Source: a virus. Taken from it: a DNA stretch of 64,000 nt. The stretch's first letter is position 1. Each line of letters opens with the position of its first letter. The position numbers and the translations under genes were made by a program. The notes beneath the pieces are model-generated. The model was not told the origin of the DNA. It was given only the letters and a program-made list of their open reading frames with translations, and searched no databases. Location of the stretch: positions 1-64,000 of the IMG/VR virus record IMGVR_UViG_3300031722_000008; one strand, written 5' to 3'. Below, piece after piece: positions 15,649 through 25,629 of this stretch.

Positions 15649-17720
15649 TATTAGATGATATATTTAATAATGATGGAGCCATAAGTGACTTAAGAGATGG
15701 CTATAAAGAAAGACCGTCACAGATAGAGGCTGCTCATAGAATAAAGGATTGTTTGGACAATAATAAGATTGGAGTTATTGAGGGTGAAACAGGAATGGGT
15801 AAATCATATGCTTATCTGTTCCCTGTACTATTAGATATAATTGAAAGTGGATTTACGCACAGAGCTGTCATTGCAACATCGGGAATATCACTCCAAGAGC
15901 AATTAAATACTAAGGACGTTCCTTTTGCGATTGAAGTAATGAAATCTTTATATCCAAATATAACCGATGAGTTACAGTATACCTTATTAAAGGGTAGACA
16001 AAACTTTATATGTAATGAAAAGGTAGCAGATTTAGGATTATACGAAACAACAAAAAATATGATTGATAGTTCATTTGAGAAGATTTATGATTTCGTAAAT
16101 AATACAAAAACAGGAGATTTATCGGAACTTAATTTCATTCCTGAACAAGACATATTAGAAAAAATATGCTGTACAAAGAAAGGTGAATGTACAGGGAAGA
16201 ATTGTAAGTATCAACAAGAATGTTTCTATGGGAAACATAAGATAAAATTAAATTCATCAAAAATAATAATAACCAACTATCATATGTTATTTGCTGATAA
16301 TAAAATAGGAGGAAAGATACTACCAGTTTACGACATATTAGTATTTGATGAAGCTCATGAAGCAGCTAATATATTCAGGGATTTTGATGCACTAAAATTA
16401 TCTTATAATACAGTGTCTATGCTTAGAAATAAGAGCAGTGAATTAAATCACATATGCGCAAATTATAAGGATTCATTAGATCCTGAAATGTTTAACTCTG
16501 TTCTCAAGGAATTTGAAATTGCATTTTTTGATATAGAAGGAAAATTTACTGATTTAAGTTCTCCAACTATTATCAATAATAAAGATGAACTACCAAAATC
16601 TTTTTATGAACTAAAAACTCCGATGACAAATATAGATAACTGTATCGCTGACGCATTATCTAATTGCGAACAGAATCTAGCTGCATTCGGAGATAGCTAT
16701 GATGATGAAGAAAGTAAGGAAGTAACGAAAGTATATCAAATTCTGCAAACCATGTCCGATTCATCATCTGACATATTATACTTTATTACATCTATAGAAA
16801 ATATTCTAAAAGATGATAATAAAGTAATTTGGCTGGAAAAGATAAATGAAACAGTAAGCTTGAATTGTAAGAAAGTTGAGGTCGGAGGTTCATTAGCTGA
16901 AGCTTTCTTTGCTAGCGAAACTGTCACTTCTATATTTACATCAGCTACAATGAGTGTCGGTGGTTCCTTTGAATATATAAAAGAACAACTTGGATTAAAT
17001 CTATCAAAAAAAGATGTAGTTGAATTTATAGGTTCATCTCCATTTAATCTTGAAGAACAGCAATTATGGTATTTACCGGAAGGAGCCATAGAGGGAAATA
17101 AATTTGGATTTGATAAAACTATAGCTGGAAATATTCACTCTATAGTAAAAGCTACTGGTGGTGGAGCATTGTGCCTATTTACATCTGTGAAAAATATGAG
17201 AAATACTTTCTATGAACTGCAATATCAATTGCCATATACAATATATGTTCAAGGAGATATGCCAAGAACTAAGCTTGTGGAAAAATTCAAGGAAGATAAA
17301 AACTCTGTATTATTTGGTACACGCTCATTCTTTACTGGTGTTGATGTTCCTGGAGATGCACTTAGATGTGTAATTATAGATAAGTTTCCATTCCCTCAAC
17401 CAACAGATCCAATACAACAAAAACTAAAAGATAGAGCTAATTCATTTTATAAGTATTCAATTCCCGATATGGTAATAACACTTAAGCAAGCCATAGGTAG
17501 AGGAGTAAGAAGTGTAACTGACAAATGTGTAATTGTTATTTTAGATGGAAGAATGTCTACAGCTAAATATAAAGGAAGAATAAATTCTAGCTTTGGATAT
17601 AAGAAAACAGGGACTAGGGATTTAGAGAAAGTAAAAGAATATTGCAAGGATTTTATTGAAGAATCTAAACCTCTTGAATATCCTGAAAACGGAGAGGGCG
17701 ACGAGGATATGCCTTTTTAA
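15633..17720 (+). CDS. DinG-like superfamily 2 helicase
   Basis: A 695-residue helicase of the XPD/DinG group, which unwinds DNA 5' to 3' using an iron-sulphur cluster. Walker A is GETGMGKS (51-58). Four cysteines in the segment CCTKKGEC...C...C (about 178-198) fit the iron-sulphur domain, followed by KIIITNYHMLFAD. The DEAH box is VFDEAHEAAN, motif III is SATMS, and motif VI is QAIGRGVRS. It may remodel replication forks or R-loops. It closes the plus-strand replication block before a strong terminator. Confidence 0.85.
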   Translation: MSRKIILDDIFNNDGAISDLRDGYKERPSQIEAAHRIKDCLDNNKIGVIEGETGMGKSYAYLFPVLLDIIESGFTHRAVIATSGISLQEQLNTKDVPFAIEVMKSLYPNITDELQYTLLKGRQNFICNEKVADLGLYETTKNMIDSSFEKIYDFVNNTKTGDLSELNFIPEQDILEKICCTKKGECTGKNCKYQQECFYGKHKIKLNSSKIIITNYHMLFADNKIGGKILPVYDILVFDEAHEAANIFRDFDALKLSYNTVSMLRNKSSELNHICANYKDSLDPEMFNSVLKEFEIAFFDIEGKFTDLSSPTIINNKDELPKSFYELKTPMTNIDNCIADALSNCEQNLAAFGDSYDDEESKEVTKVYQILQTMSDSSSDILYFITSIENILKDDNKVIWLEKINETVSLNCKKVEVGGSLAEAFFASETVTSIFTSATMSVGGSFEYIKEQLGLNLSKKDVVEFIGSSPFNLEEQQLWYLPEGAIEGNKFGFDKTIAGNIHSIVKATGGGALCLFTSVKNMRNTFYELQYQLPYTIYVQGDMPRTKLVEKFKEDKNSVLFGTRSFFTGVDVPGDALRCVIIDKFPFPQPTDPIQQKLKDRANSFYKYSIPDMVITLKQAIGRGVRSVTDKCVIVILDGRMSTAKYKGRINSSFGYKKTGTRDLEKVKEYCKDFIEESKPLEYPENGEGDEDMPF

Positions 17721-17740
17721 TTAAAAATAATCAAAAAAAG

Positions 17741-17768
17741 AAGAGTTGGCGAAAGCCAACTCTTTTTA
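17741..17768 (+). terminator. intrinsic terminator of the replication block
   Basis: AAGAGTTGGC, a GAAA tetraloop and GCCAACTCTT form a 10-bp stem followed by a T run. Confidence 0.85.
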
Positions 17769-17772
17769 TTTT

Positions 17773-17845
17773 AAACATAGTATTTACGCATTTCTCGGCC
17801 AAGAAATGTGGATTGTTAGGGCCCTAAAACAACCTAACTATGTTT
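17773..17845. ncRNA. intergenic element with three-way junction potential
   Basis: AAACATAGT (17773-17781) pairs with ACTATGTTT (17837-17845). Inside lie CATTTCT/AGAAATG (17789-17795/17802-17808, loop CGGCCA) and TTAGG/CCTAA (17816-17820/17833-17837). Both inner loops contain a GGCC that could pair with the other. It sits between convergent genes. The strand of expression and the function are unknown, and it matches no riboswitch consensus I know. Confidence 0.4.
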
Positions 17846-17856
17846 GAAACCTATAA

Positions 17857-18267
17857 TTATTCTTTTACTAATTTTCCTAATACACCATGTTCTTTCACGA
17901 GTTCTTCATTACTAATTTCTTTAGCTCCCTCTATACTTATCTTTTCTGGGAACTTATTATAATCTTTCATGAGTTTCTTAGCTATACTGTTATCTCTTTT
18001 TTCTTTCAAGAAATTAAGTTTTTCAAGAAGAAAAATTTCTTGACCTTTAAGTATTGGTGTATTTGTTTTTGCCATTAATACCATTTGAGCAATCCCAGAA
18101 CCACCATCATCTTTGCCTGCTTCATCTGCATGACTAGATGCAAATTTTTCATAGAATTCTGCTTCGAGTTGAGTTGCAATTAATTCATCCCTAACTCTGT
18201 TTATATTTGCGTTTATTATCTTTTCTCTTGATGTTAGTTTAGGTGCTACATTTTTATTTTTTGTCAA
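17857..18267 (-). CDS. unknown protein after the RNA polymerase gene
   Basis: A 136-residue helical protein. TTG 18267 is preferred because GGGAG lies about 8 bases upstream; the GTG at 18276 overlaps that site. It is the last gene of the minus-strand unit carrying the RNA polymerase, separated from it by a terminator. A link to the polymerase is only positional. Confidence 0.55.
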   Translation of the reverse strand: MTKNKNVAPKLTSREKIINANINRVRDELIATQLEAEFYEKFASSHADEAGKDDGGSGIAQMVLMAKTNTPILKGQEIFLLEKLNFLKEKRDNSIAKKLMKDYNKFPEKISIEGAKEISNEELVKEHGVLGKLVKE

Positions 18268-18309
18268 AGTTATCACTCCCTAAATTTTTATTTCTATAAA
18301 CAATATAAC

Positions 18310-18343
18310 AAATAAAAACAAGTTGGTCAATGACCAACTTGTT
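18310..18343 (-). terminator. intrinsic terminator after the RNA polymerase gene
   Basis: ACAAGTTGGTCA pairs with TGACCAACTTGT. The minus strand then reads TTTTTATTTG. Confidence 0.8.
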
Positions 18344-18353
18344 TTTTGTGAAT

Positions 18354-21300
18354 CTATTTTAGGTATTTATTTACATCTATTTTGTTATTAAAGAAGTTAG
18401 ACATTTTATTTGTATATTTATCTTTAAATTCATCTTTTAGTTCTGCACCTGCCCCGATGTTCAACATCTTACCAGCCATAAGTCTTGCTCTTGGGTCTTG
18501 TAGATTATCTACTGCTCCCATTTCAGCACCAGAAGCTAATGTTCCCATAAGACCTCCGGAATTTCTACTTCCCATATCACCAAACCAATTTCCAGTAACA
18601 CTTGCTGGCATTTTACCTTGAAGTAAAACTTGATATTCTATTGGTTTATATAATACTTTCACTTTTTCAGTATATTTAGAAAGTAAGGCTACATTCTCTG
18701 ATGTTATTATTGAACCTTTTTTAGCGACCAATTTGCCTCCAATAATAATGTCAGTGGCTAATGTTCTTCCAAGTAATTGAGTTGCATCTACGGGAGAAAT
18801 ATCTACTGTTTTTGTTCCAGTACAATTTTCCTTATTCCATCTATCATAAAGATTTACATCACCTTTTTGTCCTTTCATGAATGATGAATCTCCTGAATCT
18901 GTAATTTGTGCAGTACCTGTTAATTTAGATACTATAGTTTCTGCATGTCTTCTATCCATATAAGCATTGGAAGCCTTGATAGCATATTGCATAGAGTTTG
19001 CTAAATAGTCCCTTGTGTAATTTACTGCTTCATGTTGACCATTAGCTTCTGCTCTCAATTTAAATAATTTGCTAGGATCAGCATTAGTAAGTACTAACGT
19101 TGTTTTGTTATTATCCATTGTAGCAACGATATCGCTGGAATCACCGACAGTTAAGAAATCTCCTTTCTCTACTACATCTCCACGTTTAACCTTTAATGCT
19201 GGAGGTGTTTGACCTAACACTTTTTTGATGACGTGTTTTCTTTTTCCGATCATTATAGTTATTTCATTTGGAGTTTCAGTTACACTATCTACTGTTCCGC
19301 TTTGTTCTGCTAATACAGCTTTATTTGAAGGCTTACTGCTAAGGTCTAGTATATTGTTAACTCTAGGTAATCCAAGAGTAGCAGCTGAATTTGCACCACC
19401 AGTATGGAAAGTATTCATTGTCATTTGAGTAACAGGTTCTCCTATAGCTTGAGAAGCTATAACTCCAACAGCAGTTCCTATCTTGACTGGTTGTATTGTT
19501 CCTGCCATCGCACCGTAGCAATGTTGGCATTTTCCATGTGGAGTTTTACATCTAAGTGGAGAACGTACTGGAACATATTCAATAGTATCATCTTTGAATA
19601 TTGCGTTATACATTTCACCAGTAATTATTTGGTTTCTTTTACAGATAACTCTTCCGGTTGAATCTTTTATGTCTTGACCTGCATATCTACCTTTGATTGT
19701 TTTATCATTCTTTGAAAGATTGATAAATTCCTTTGTTCCACAATCTTTTTCTGTTACAACTAAGTCTTGAGTTGTTGACCAGACATCTCTAGTTAATGCT
19801 CCTGGTGCTTCTGTTGAAACTGATCTGTCATACATACCTTTTCTTGAATCTCTGCCTAGTGTGTAATAATCTTGAGGACTTAATCCATCAAAATGGGAAT
19901 TTCTTATAGGGCTTAATGTTTTTAAACTAACGTCCATACCAACACCGATAGTTGAGAACATTTTTCTGATTTGTTGAGCATTAGCTCTAGCCCCAGAACT
20001 CATCATTACTTGTAATGGATTATCACTAGGAAGTAAACCACCTTTCAATTTACCTTCTATTTCATTTTCAACTTTTTTCCAAGATTCAGGATCTGTACTA
20101 TCTCCTTTTGCAGTAATTTTATTAATCTCAGATGTTACATTCTTATCGAAAGTAAAGTCTTTAACTCCAAGAGATAATCCTGTTCTTGTTGAAGCTTTAA
20201 ATCCTAAGTCTTTAACTGCATCAAATAAATTAGCTATTTCAACTTTTGACATTAATTTGAATCCTGTCAATTCTGATTCCTCATAAGTTTTTATAAGCAT
20301 TTTCATTACTTCATCCTTAGTCCAAACTTTTCTGAAATCTCTGTACTTCTTTATTCTTTCAGGAATTACCCAGTTAAATAAAGCTTGACCTGCAGTTGTT
20401 TCTTGCATACATATTGGAACTCTAACCTTACTATCATGGTTTACTCTGCCCATTAGATAATCTTTTCTAAGGTCTTTTTCATTAGCATAAGATTTCACTG
20501 TACCCTTTGGCTTATCCCAATGATTAGTTAATTGATATATTCCAAGAGCCATTTCATGTCTTATTTCTATAACCATTTTACCATCAGTAGGGTTAATTAA
20601 ATTGTGTGATGGCATAGCAAGTCTTCTAGCTTCTTCTTTAGCTTTTTCTGTTACAGGAACATGAGCTGCCATTGTATCTCCATCGAAGTCAGCATTGTAT
20701 CCAGTAACTACAAGTGGATTAAGTTGTAAACTTCTTACTACACCGCCATCTTCGTATTCTTTAATGACAGGCTTCATAGCTTGAATACTGTATTTATGAA
20801 GTGATGGCTGTCTATTTAAGAATAAAAGTCTATCACTTGCAATCTCTTGTATTATTTTCTTTACTTCTTGGTCAGGTTTATTTACTCTGCTTTCAGCTTC
20901 AATATCATTTTTGCATATACCCTTATCAACTAATCCTTTGATGATGAATGGCTTGTAGAGTTGTTTTGCCATATCTAAAGGAACTCCAACTTCGTCTAAT
21001 CTTAGATTAGGGTCAACAGTTATAACTGATCTTCCAGAGAAATCAACTCTCTTTGCAAGCATTTCTTTTCTAACTAATCCAGCTTTAGAACTTAATGTAT
21101 CTTTCATTGATGTTATTGTTTTGTCTCCATCTTTAGCATCGATGTGGCCTTGAAGCATCTTTAATGAATCGTACATAACTTTACTTCTTTGAGCTAAATC
21201 TTTTGGCGCTAATCCAGTACCATCAACATTTCCGTTGTTATCTAATACAGCCTCTCTCTCGGCTACCTGTTTAGCCGATAAAACTTTAGAGTATAATTTA

Positions 21301-24300
21301 TTCAAGTCATTAATCAATACACTTCTATCCTCTTGTTTAGGAATTATAGGTCTTAAATAAGAAGGAGTAACAGGTAAATATTTAACCATTAAATCTTGTG
21401 GCTTTAAGTTATTGTGCTTTAACATCTCAAAAGCCTTAACTTTTTTGTAAGCTTTATTTATGTCGTCACCATTTTTTGCAACATCTAAATCTATTCTAGC
21501 TTTATCTAATGATTTATCTACATCAATATTTTTCAAAATATATTCTAATGCAGCACCACCTGTCTTATAAGGAATATTAACACCTTGTTCTTTTAGTTTA
21601 TCTAATACATCTATAGGAACTAATTGACCTGTCTTGAATCCATGTTCTTCCATATTAGCTTTGAATTGTTCCTTATACATCTTAACAAGTTCTGGATTCT
21701 CAATTCTAGATAATGATGATTCCATTTCAGAAACATCAGTAATAATAGCCTTAGGTCCTTTTTCTCCTGTCACTGTAGCTGGTGCAGCTAATTGTTTTAG
21801 CTCATCTCTCTTTAATCCAGTTATATGCTCATAAATATTATTAGAAGCATTTTCCATAAATAAAGGATTTGGTACAGGAATAGGAAGTTTTATATAACCC
21901 CACTTATCTCTATCTTCATCTGTTCCTTCACCGAAAATTTCAGAATCCATAAGTCCACCTTTTTGATCTGGTGCAGACTTTTTACTACTATCAGTTTTTG
22001 TATCCTTATCTCCGTATAACTTTCTAGCATCTAGTATTTTAGATTCGAATACTTCTTTATCCTTACCTATAGTTTTTATGAATTCTTCTTGATTTATAGG
22101 AGCTAAACCTAAACTATTAAATGGTTTATCAAGTGATGTTTGCACTCCATTGTACATAGGTTTAACATGAAGTCCTAATGTCTTTAATGAATCAATATAA
22201 ACTTTTAGAGTTTCAGGAGTTGCTGATTTAGATAATTCAGCAGCATCAAGATTACCTGTTGATATAGCTTTAAATATTGCAGCCTTGCCCTTAGAATCGC
22301 CACCACCATCAGCTTTGATAGTTTGGTTCTCTAATAGATTCCATGCTGCTCCATGACCTTGTAATGCTCTCATTTCCATTTCGCCCAATCTTTGAGGATT
22401 GAACTTTTCACCTTGAGCTGTTCCAGTTTCTTTTTTAGGCATATGAGTTTTAGATGTCAAAGAAGTTTCTCTGTTACTTCTCGATTGAATTTTATCATCA
22501 ACCTTATGCTTAAGTTTCATGATGTAACAATTACCAACTGTTACTGGATTTTCGATAGGAACATCAATAATATTTCCATCATCGTCTTCTTCCTTTAATG
22601 TAACTTTCATTTTTCCATCAGGGAATCCGATTTGTTTCAATCCTTCAAGAACTCTATCCTTTTCACGATGGTTAAAGTTATCAACAACAAATGTCTTACC
22701 AGTCTTTTCGGCAATAAGTCCTGCTGCTGCTTCAAGTAATTGTCCTGGGTTCTTTCTTGAAGGTACTGCAAGAGGTGACATCATTAAATCTAATGGCTTT
22801 CCATCTTCTGCTACAGGCATTAGATTGTCAGCTAACACTCTTGTTATTGTTCCTTTATTACCATGTCTACCTGCAATCTTATCTCCTTTTTTCAAAGCCT
22901 TTTTATTAACTATACTGAATATTACCTTTTGTTTATTAACAGCATCAGGACTATTAACAACGGTAATTCTTTCTATTTTACCAGCTACATATGAACCATG
23001 AGGTACATTCATTTCACTATATTTGTATTTAATTTTTCCACTACCTAATGAAATTAAATCAATGATATCATCTGATTCTTTTGTTATTTCTTTTAGATAT
23101 CCAACCAATACAGAGCCAGCTTTGATTTCTGTGCCGACTTTTATAATACCATCATTATCAAATAATGAAAGATTTGAATTTGTAGTTTCTTTCATTAATT
23201 CGCTTTTAATGTTACTTCCTTTTCCTCCTAATGCATTTTGAGGAATCATTATTTCTACTTCATTAAATTCATCAGAAGTCATTCTATTTGCAAAACTTTG
23301 AGATACAATAACACCATCTTCATAGTTATATCCTTTGTAAGGAACATACCCTATTCTAGTATTTAATCCCAATGCTAATTTTCCATCTTTTGTGTGCCAA
23401 CCCTCAGCAATTATTTGCCCTTGATTTACTTTATCTCCTACTTTAACTTTCAGCTCATTATTAATATAACTTTGATTTAAAGGATAATAATGATAGTAAG
23501 CATGAGGATACTCTTTCCCATCTTCTCCGATAACTATGATAGATGAGTTTGTTATAGTTTGAACTGTACCATTAACTGCTGCTCTAATTGGTTTACCTTG
23601 TTCTTCTCCAACCTTTTGATCGAAAGTTTCACCAGTATGCTTGTCAGCTAATGTTGTAACAAGTGCAGCTTGTCTATTAACTAAAGGTATTGCTTGTTTC
23701 TGCATGGCAGCACCCATAAGAGTTCTTGAACCATCATTATGAGCAACAAAGGGAATCATATTAGCTGATGTACCTAAGATAGATTGAGGTGATGCATCCA
23801 CATAATTAATTTTAGAGATTGGATACATTCCGTTCTTATTCATGTATCTAGCAGGAACTACATCTTCTGTAAATACATACTTATTACCATCTTTATTTAC
23901 ATATCTTGAATCATTGAAAGCTATGATATTTTCCTCTTCCTCATTAGGAGATAATCTTAGTTTATTGGCATCACTTATGATAGCCTCACCATTTAACACT
24001 CTTAGGAATTCAGATTTTATTGTATGATTTTCTATCCTAGCTCCAACAGTTAAATGTTGAGTAAAACCTATCTTTCCACTTTCAGGAGTTTCAACTGGGT
24101 CTATTTTATTTATTCCACTTTGAGTTAAATTTCTAGCATCAGTTTCATTTCTCATGGAATTCTTACTCATTCCGTCTGGTCCACCTTGAGTAATTTCTCT
24201 TTGTTTAGCCTCCATAAATAAAGGATTTATTTCTTCTGAAGCTAAGCAAAGTTCACTATTCATAAGACCATTTCTACCATTTAAATCATTGTGAATAGTA

Positions 24301-25331
24301 TTTTGCATACCAGTAAGTAAAGGTGCACCTTTCTTTGTTGAATCATAAGAAGTCATCTTAGTTTTTACTGACTCTAAAAATTTATCTATACCATTAACTA
24401 TTGATTCAAAAATTAAATCATTGTCACTGTATATTTCTTTATATTTTATTAAGTCTTTTGTATCTTCCTCAACAAGTCCTGTAGAAACTGATACAGTCTT
24501 TTTTACAGCTTTAGAAATAAGTTCTTTATTTAGATAAAGATTATTTGTAGTCTTACCTAGTGTTGAACTTATAGCTGAACCATCTCCAAATGTAGCATGT
24601 TGAGCAAAGAAAGCTAATATATTTTCTCTCTTCTTAGCATCACTTAGATTTTCTCCACTGACTGCTCTAGGGAAGAATATTTTATATAATGTATCTAATG
24701 ATTTTTCATTTCTTTTCTTTTGATTTATAGTCATTATTGCATCAGAAGCATCGCTATCGCCGAATGACTTTTTAATTTCTGCATCAGTAAAACCTAATAG
24801 TGTCATTAAATTTACAACATTAAATTTAATTGCTGCACCATAAGATTTTATTTCTGTATTGAATACCTTTGTTTCGGGATCTAATATCATTGTCATTGCT
24901 GGCATGAATGCTCCAGCTACCTTATTTCTTTCAAATCTAAGCTGAGTCTTGATATTCCCATTACTAGATTTATTAGTATAACATCCAGGTTTCATTCTCA
25001 TTTGAGATATTATATTTTTTTCAATTCCATTAACAAGATAGGTACCTCTTTCTGTTGCTACAGGAAAAGTTACCAATTTTGCATAATGTCCATTATGAAC
25101 CGATGTACCTGCTCCATTAGTAATTTTAATTGTACCAGAAACAAACCCCTCAGTATTCCCACTTCCTGAGTATTTCATGTTAAGTTGATTATCGATATTA
25201 TAATTTGATTCAGGAATATTAACTTTTAAATTATCAATGTTAAGTTGTAATCCATGCTCACCTTTTAGGGGTAAACTTCCATTAATATATTTAACTATTC
25301 GATTCGCTAATTCTGTTGATTTATCAATCAT
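18354..25331 (-). CDS. RNA polymerase, beta and beta' subunits fused in one chain
   Basis: A 2325-residue DNA-directed RNA polymerase. The first half is beta-like, with VETPESGKIGF, GRHGNKG near residue 818 and EMRALQGHGAAWNLLE. The beta' part starts around residue 1120 (GGLMDSEIFGEG). It carries LRPIIP, KRVDFSGRSVI, the catalytic NADFDGD near 1545, the second zinc site (CKTPHGKCQHCYG) and the trigger-loop MNTFHTGG near 1971. The N-terminal beta' zinc ribbon is missing and the sigma-binding coiled coil is diverged. No alpha or omega gene is seen. ATG 25331 follows AAGGAG; the GTG at 25340 overlaps it. It ends with TAG. It lies among virion genes, so it may be a virion polymerase or a middle/late one. 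Confidence 0.95.
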   Translation of the reverse strand: MIDKSTELANRIVKYINGSLPLKGEHGLQLNIDNLKVNIPESNYNIDNQLNMKYSGSGNTEGFVSGTIKITNGAGTSVHNGHYAKLVTFPVATERGTYLVNGIEKNIISQMRMKPGCYTNKSSNGNIKTQLRFERNKVAGAFMPAMTMILDPETKVFNTEIKSYGAAIKFNVVNLMTLLGFTDAEIKKSFGDSDASDAIMTINQKKRNEKSLDTLYKIFFPRAVSGENLSDAKKRENILAFFAQHATFGDGSAISSTLGKTTNNLYLNKELISKAVKKTVSVSTGLVEEDTKDLIKYKEIYSDNDLIFESIVNGIDKFLESVKTKMTSYDSTKKGAPLLTGMQNTIHNDLNGRNGLMNSELCLASEEINPLFMEAKQREITQGGPDGMSKNSMRNETDARNLTQSGINKIDPVETPESGKIGFTQHLTVGARIENHTIKSEFLRVLNGEAIISDANKLRLSPNEEEENIIAFNDSRYVNKDGNKYVFTEDVVPARYMNKNGMYPISKINYVDASPQSILGTSANMIPFVAHNDGSRTLMGAAMQKQAIPLVNRQAALVTTLADKHTGETFDQKVGEEQGKPIRAAVNGTVQTITNSSIIVIGEDGKEYPHAYYHYYPLNQSYINNELKVKVGDKVNQGQIIAEGWHTKDGKLALGLNTRIGYVPYKGYNYEDGVIVSQSFANRMTSDEFNEVEIMIPQNALGGKGSNIKSELMKETTNSNLSLFDNDGIIKVGTEIKAGSVLVGYLKEITKESDDIIDLISLGSGKIKYKYSEMNVPHGSYVAGKIERITVVNSPDAVNKQKVIFSIVNKKALKKGDKIAGRHGNKGTITRVLADNLMPVAEDGKPLDLMMSPLAVPSRKNPGQLLEAAAGLIAEKTGKTFVVDNFNHREKDRVLEGLKQIGFPDGKMKVTLKEEDDDGNIIDVPIENPVTVGNCYIMKLKHKVDDKIQSRSNRETSLTSKTHMPKKETGTAQGEKFNPQRLGEMEMRALQGHGAAWNLLENQTIKADGGGDSKGKAAIFKAISTGNLDAAELSKSATPETLKVYIDSLKTLGLHVKPMYNGVQTSLDKPFNSLGLAPINQEEFIKTIGKDKEVFESKILDARKLYGDKDTKTDSSKKSAPDQKGGLMDSEIFGEGTDEDRDKWGYIKLPIPVPNPLFMENASNNIYEHITGLKRDELKQLAAPATVTGEKGPKAIITDVSEMESSLSRIENPELVKMYKEQFKANMEEHGFKTGQLVPIDVLDKLKEQGVNIPYKTGGAALEYILKNIDVDKSLDKARIDLDVAKNGDDINKAYKKVKAFEMLKHNNLKPQDLMVKYLPVTPSYLRPIIPKQEDRSVLINDLNKLYSKVLSAKQVAEREAVLDNNGNVDGTGLAPKDLAQRSKVMYDSLKMLQGHIDAKDGDKTITSMKDTLSSKAGLVRKEMLAKRVDFSGRSVITVDPNLRLDEVGVPLDMAKQLYKPFIIKGLVDKGICKNDIEAESRVNKPDQEVKKIIQEIASDRLLFLNRQPSLHKYSIQAMKPVIKEYEDGGVVRSLQLNPLVVTGYNADFDGDTMAAHVPVTEKAKEEARRLAMPSHNLINPTDGKMVIEIRHEMALGIYQLTNHWDKPKGTVKSYANEKDLRKDYLMGRVNHDSKVRVPICMQETTAGQALFNWVIPERIKKYRDFRKVWTKDEVMKMLIKTYEESELTGFKLMSKVEIANLFDAVKDLGFKASTRTGLSLGVKDFTFDKNVTSEINKITAKGDSTDPESWKKVENEIEGKLKGGLLPSDNPLQVMMSSGARANAQQIRKMFSTIGVGMDVSLKTLSPIRNSHFDGLSPQDYYTLGRDSRKGMYDRSVSTEAPGALTRDVWSTTQDLVVTEKDCGTKEFINLSKNDKTIKGRYAGQDIKDSTGRVICKRNQIITGEMYNAIFKDDTIEYVPVRSPLRCKTPHGKCQHCYGAMAGTIQPVKIGTAVGVIASQAIGEPVTQMTMNTFHTGGANSAATLGLPRVNNILDLSSKPSNKAVLAEQSGTVDSVTETPNEITIMIGKRKHVIKKVLGQTPPALKVKRGDVVEKGDFLTVGDSSDIVATMDNNKTTLVLTNADPSKLFKLRAEANGQHEAVNYTRDYLANSMQYAIKASNAYMDRRHAETIVSKLTGTAQITDSGDSSFMKGQKGDVNLYDRWNKENCTGTKTVDISPVDATQLLGRTLATDIIIGGKLVAKKGSIITSENVALLSKYTEKVKVLYKPIEYQVLLQGKMPASVTGNWFGDMGSRNSGGLMGTLASGAEMGAVDNLQDPRARLMAGKMLNIGAGAELKDEFKDKYTNKMSNFFNNKIDVNKYLK

Positions 25332-25343
25332 TCTATTCACTCC

Positions 25344-25508
25344 TTATTCATAACGTTCAATTTCAAGAAGATATAAGATCGTTCCTTCCTTTGGACAAGG
25401 GGAAATTACCTTATTGGTAATGTCTACCATATCATCATTTAATAATTCATTCAGAAGTCTTTCTTCTGCAGGAAGAGTATATACTTTCACCTCTTTTTTC
25501 TTCTTCAT
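25344..25508 (-). CDS. small protein coupled to the RNA polymerase gene
   Basis: A 54-residue frame (MKKKKEVKVYTLPAEERLLNELL...) with ATG 25508, preceded by GGGGTG. Its stop overlaps the polymerase ribosome binding site (TAAGGAG), so translation is probably coupled. No family recognised; a polymerase accessory factor is possible from position alone. Confidence 0.6.
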   Translation of the reverse strand: MKKKKEVKVYTLPAEERLLNELLNDDMVDITNKVISPCPKEGTILYLLEIERYE

Positions 25509-25552
25509 TTTACCACACCCCAATCCATTTTTCTATTTAACCCTACACTAAG

Positions 25553-25566
25553 TATAAGATATTAAA
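25553..25566 (+). promoter_or_regulatory. TATAAGATATTAAA phage promoter motif, site 4
   Basis: Exact match with no real plus-strand gene behind it; a terminator follows 35 bases later. It would produce a transcript of about 60 bases. Confidence 0.55.
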
Positions 25567-25626
25567 GAAGAAATATAAACAGGGAAAGATGTATAAATTA
25601 AAAACGAGGGCATTGCCCTCGTTTTT
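25567..25626 (+). ncRNA. candidate ~60-base small RNA
   Basis: A promoter motif (25553-25566) and a strong terminator (25601-25626) bracket about 60 bases containing only a 14-codon frame that runs into the terminator. It is divergent from the polymerase operon and opposes the portal gene. Existence as an RNA is inferred. Confidence 0.35.
25601..25626. terminator. bidirectional intrinsic terminator
   Basis: AAAACGAGGGC and GCCCTCGTTTT form an 11-bp stem around ATT, with T runs on both strands. It ends the portal transcript on the minus strand and the short plus-strand transcript. Confidence 0.8.
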
Positions 25627-25629
25627 AAT

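Noticed and set aside
17773-17845. Hammerhead ribozyme or purine riboswitch
   Set aside because: No CUGAUGA/GAAA core and no purine riboswitch junction bases on either strand; only the general three-way layout is similar.
18382-24027. Plus-strand open frames inside the RNA polymerase gene
   Set aside because: They lie antisense to a conserved gene, with no ribosome binding sites or recognisable domains.
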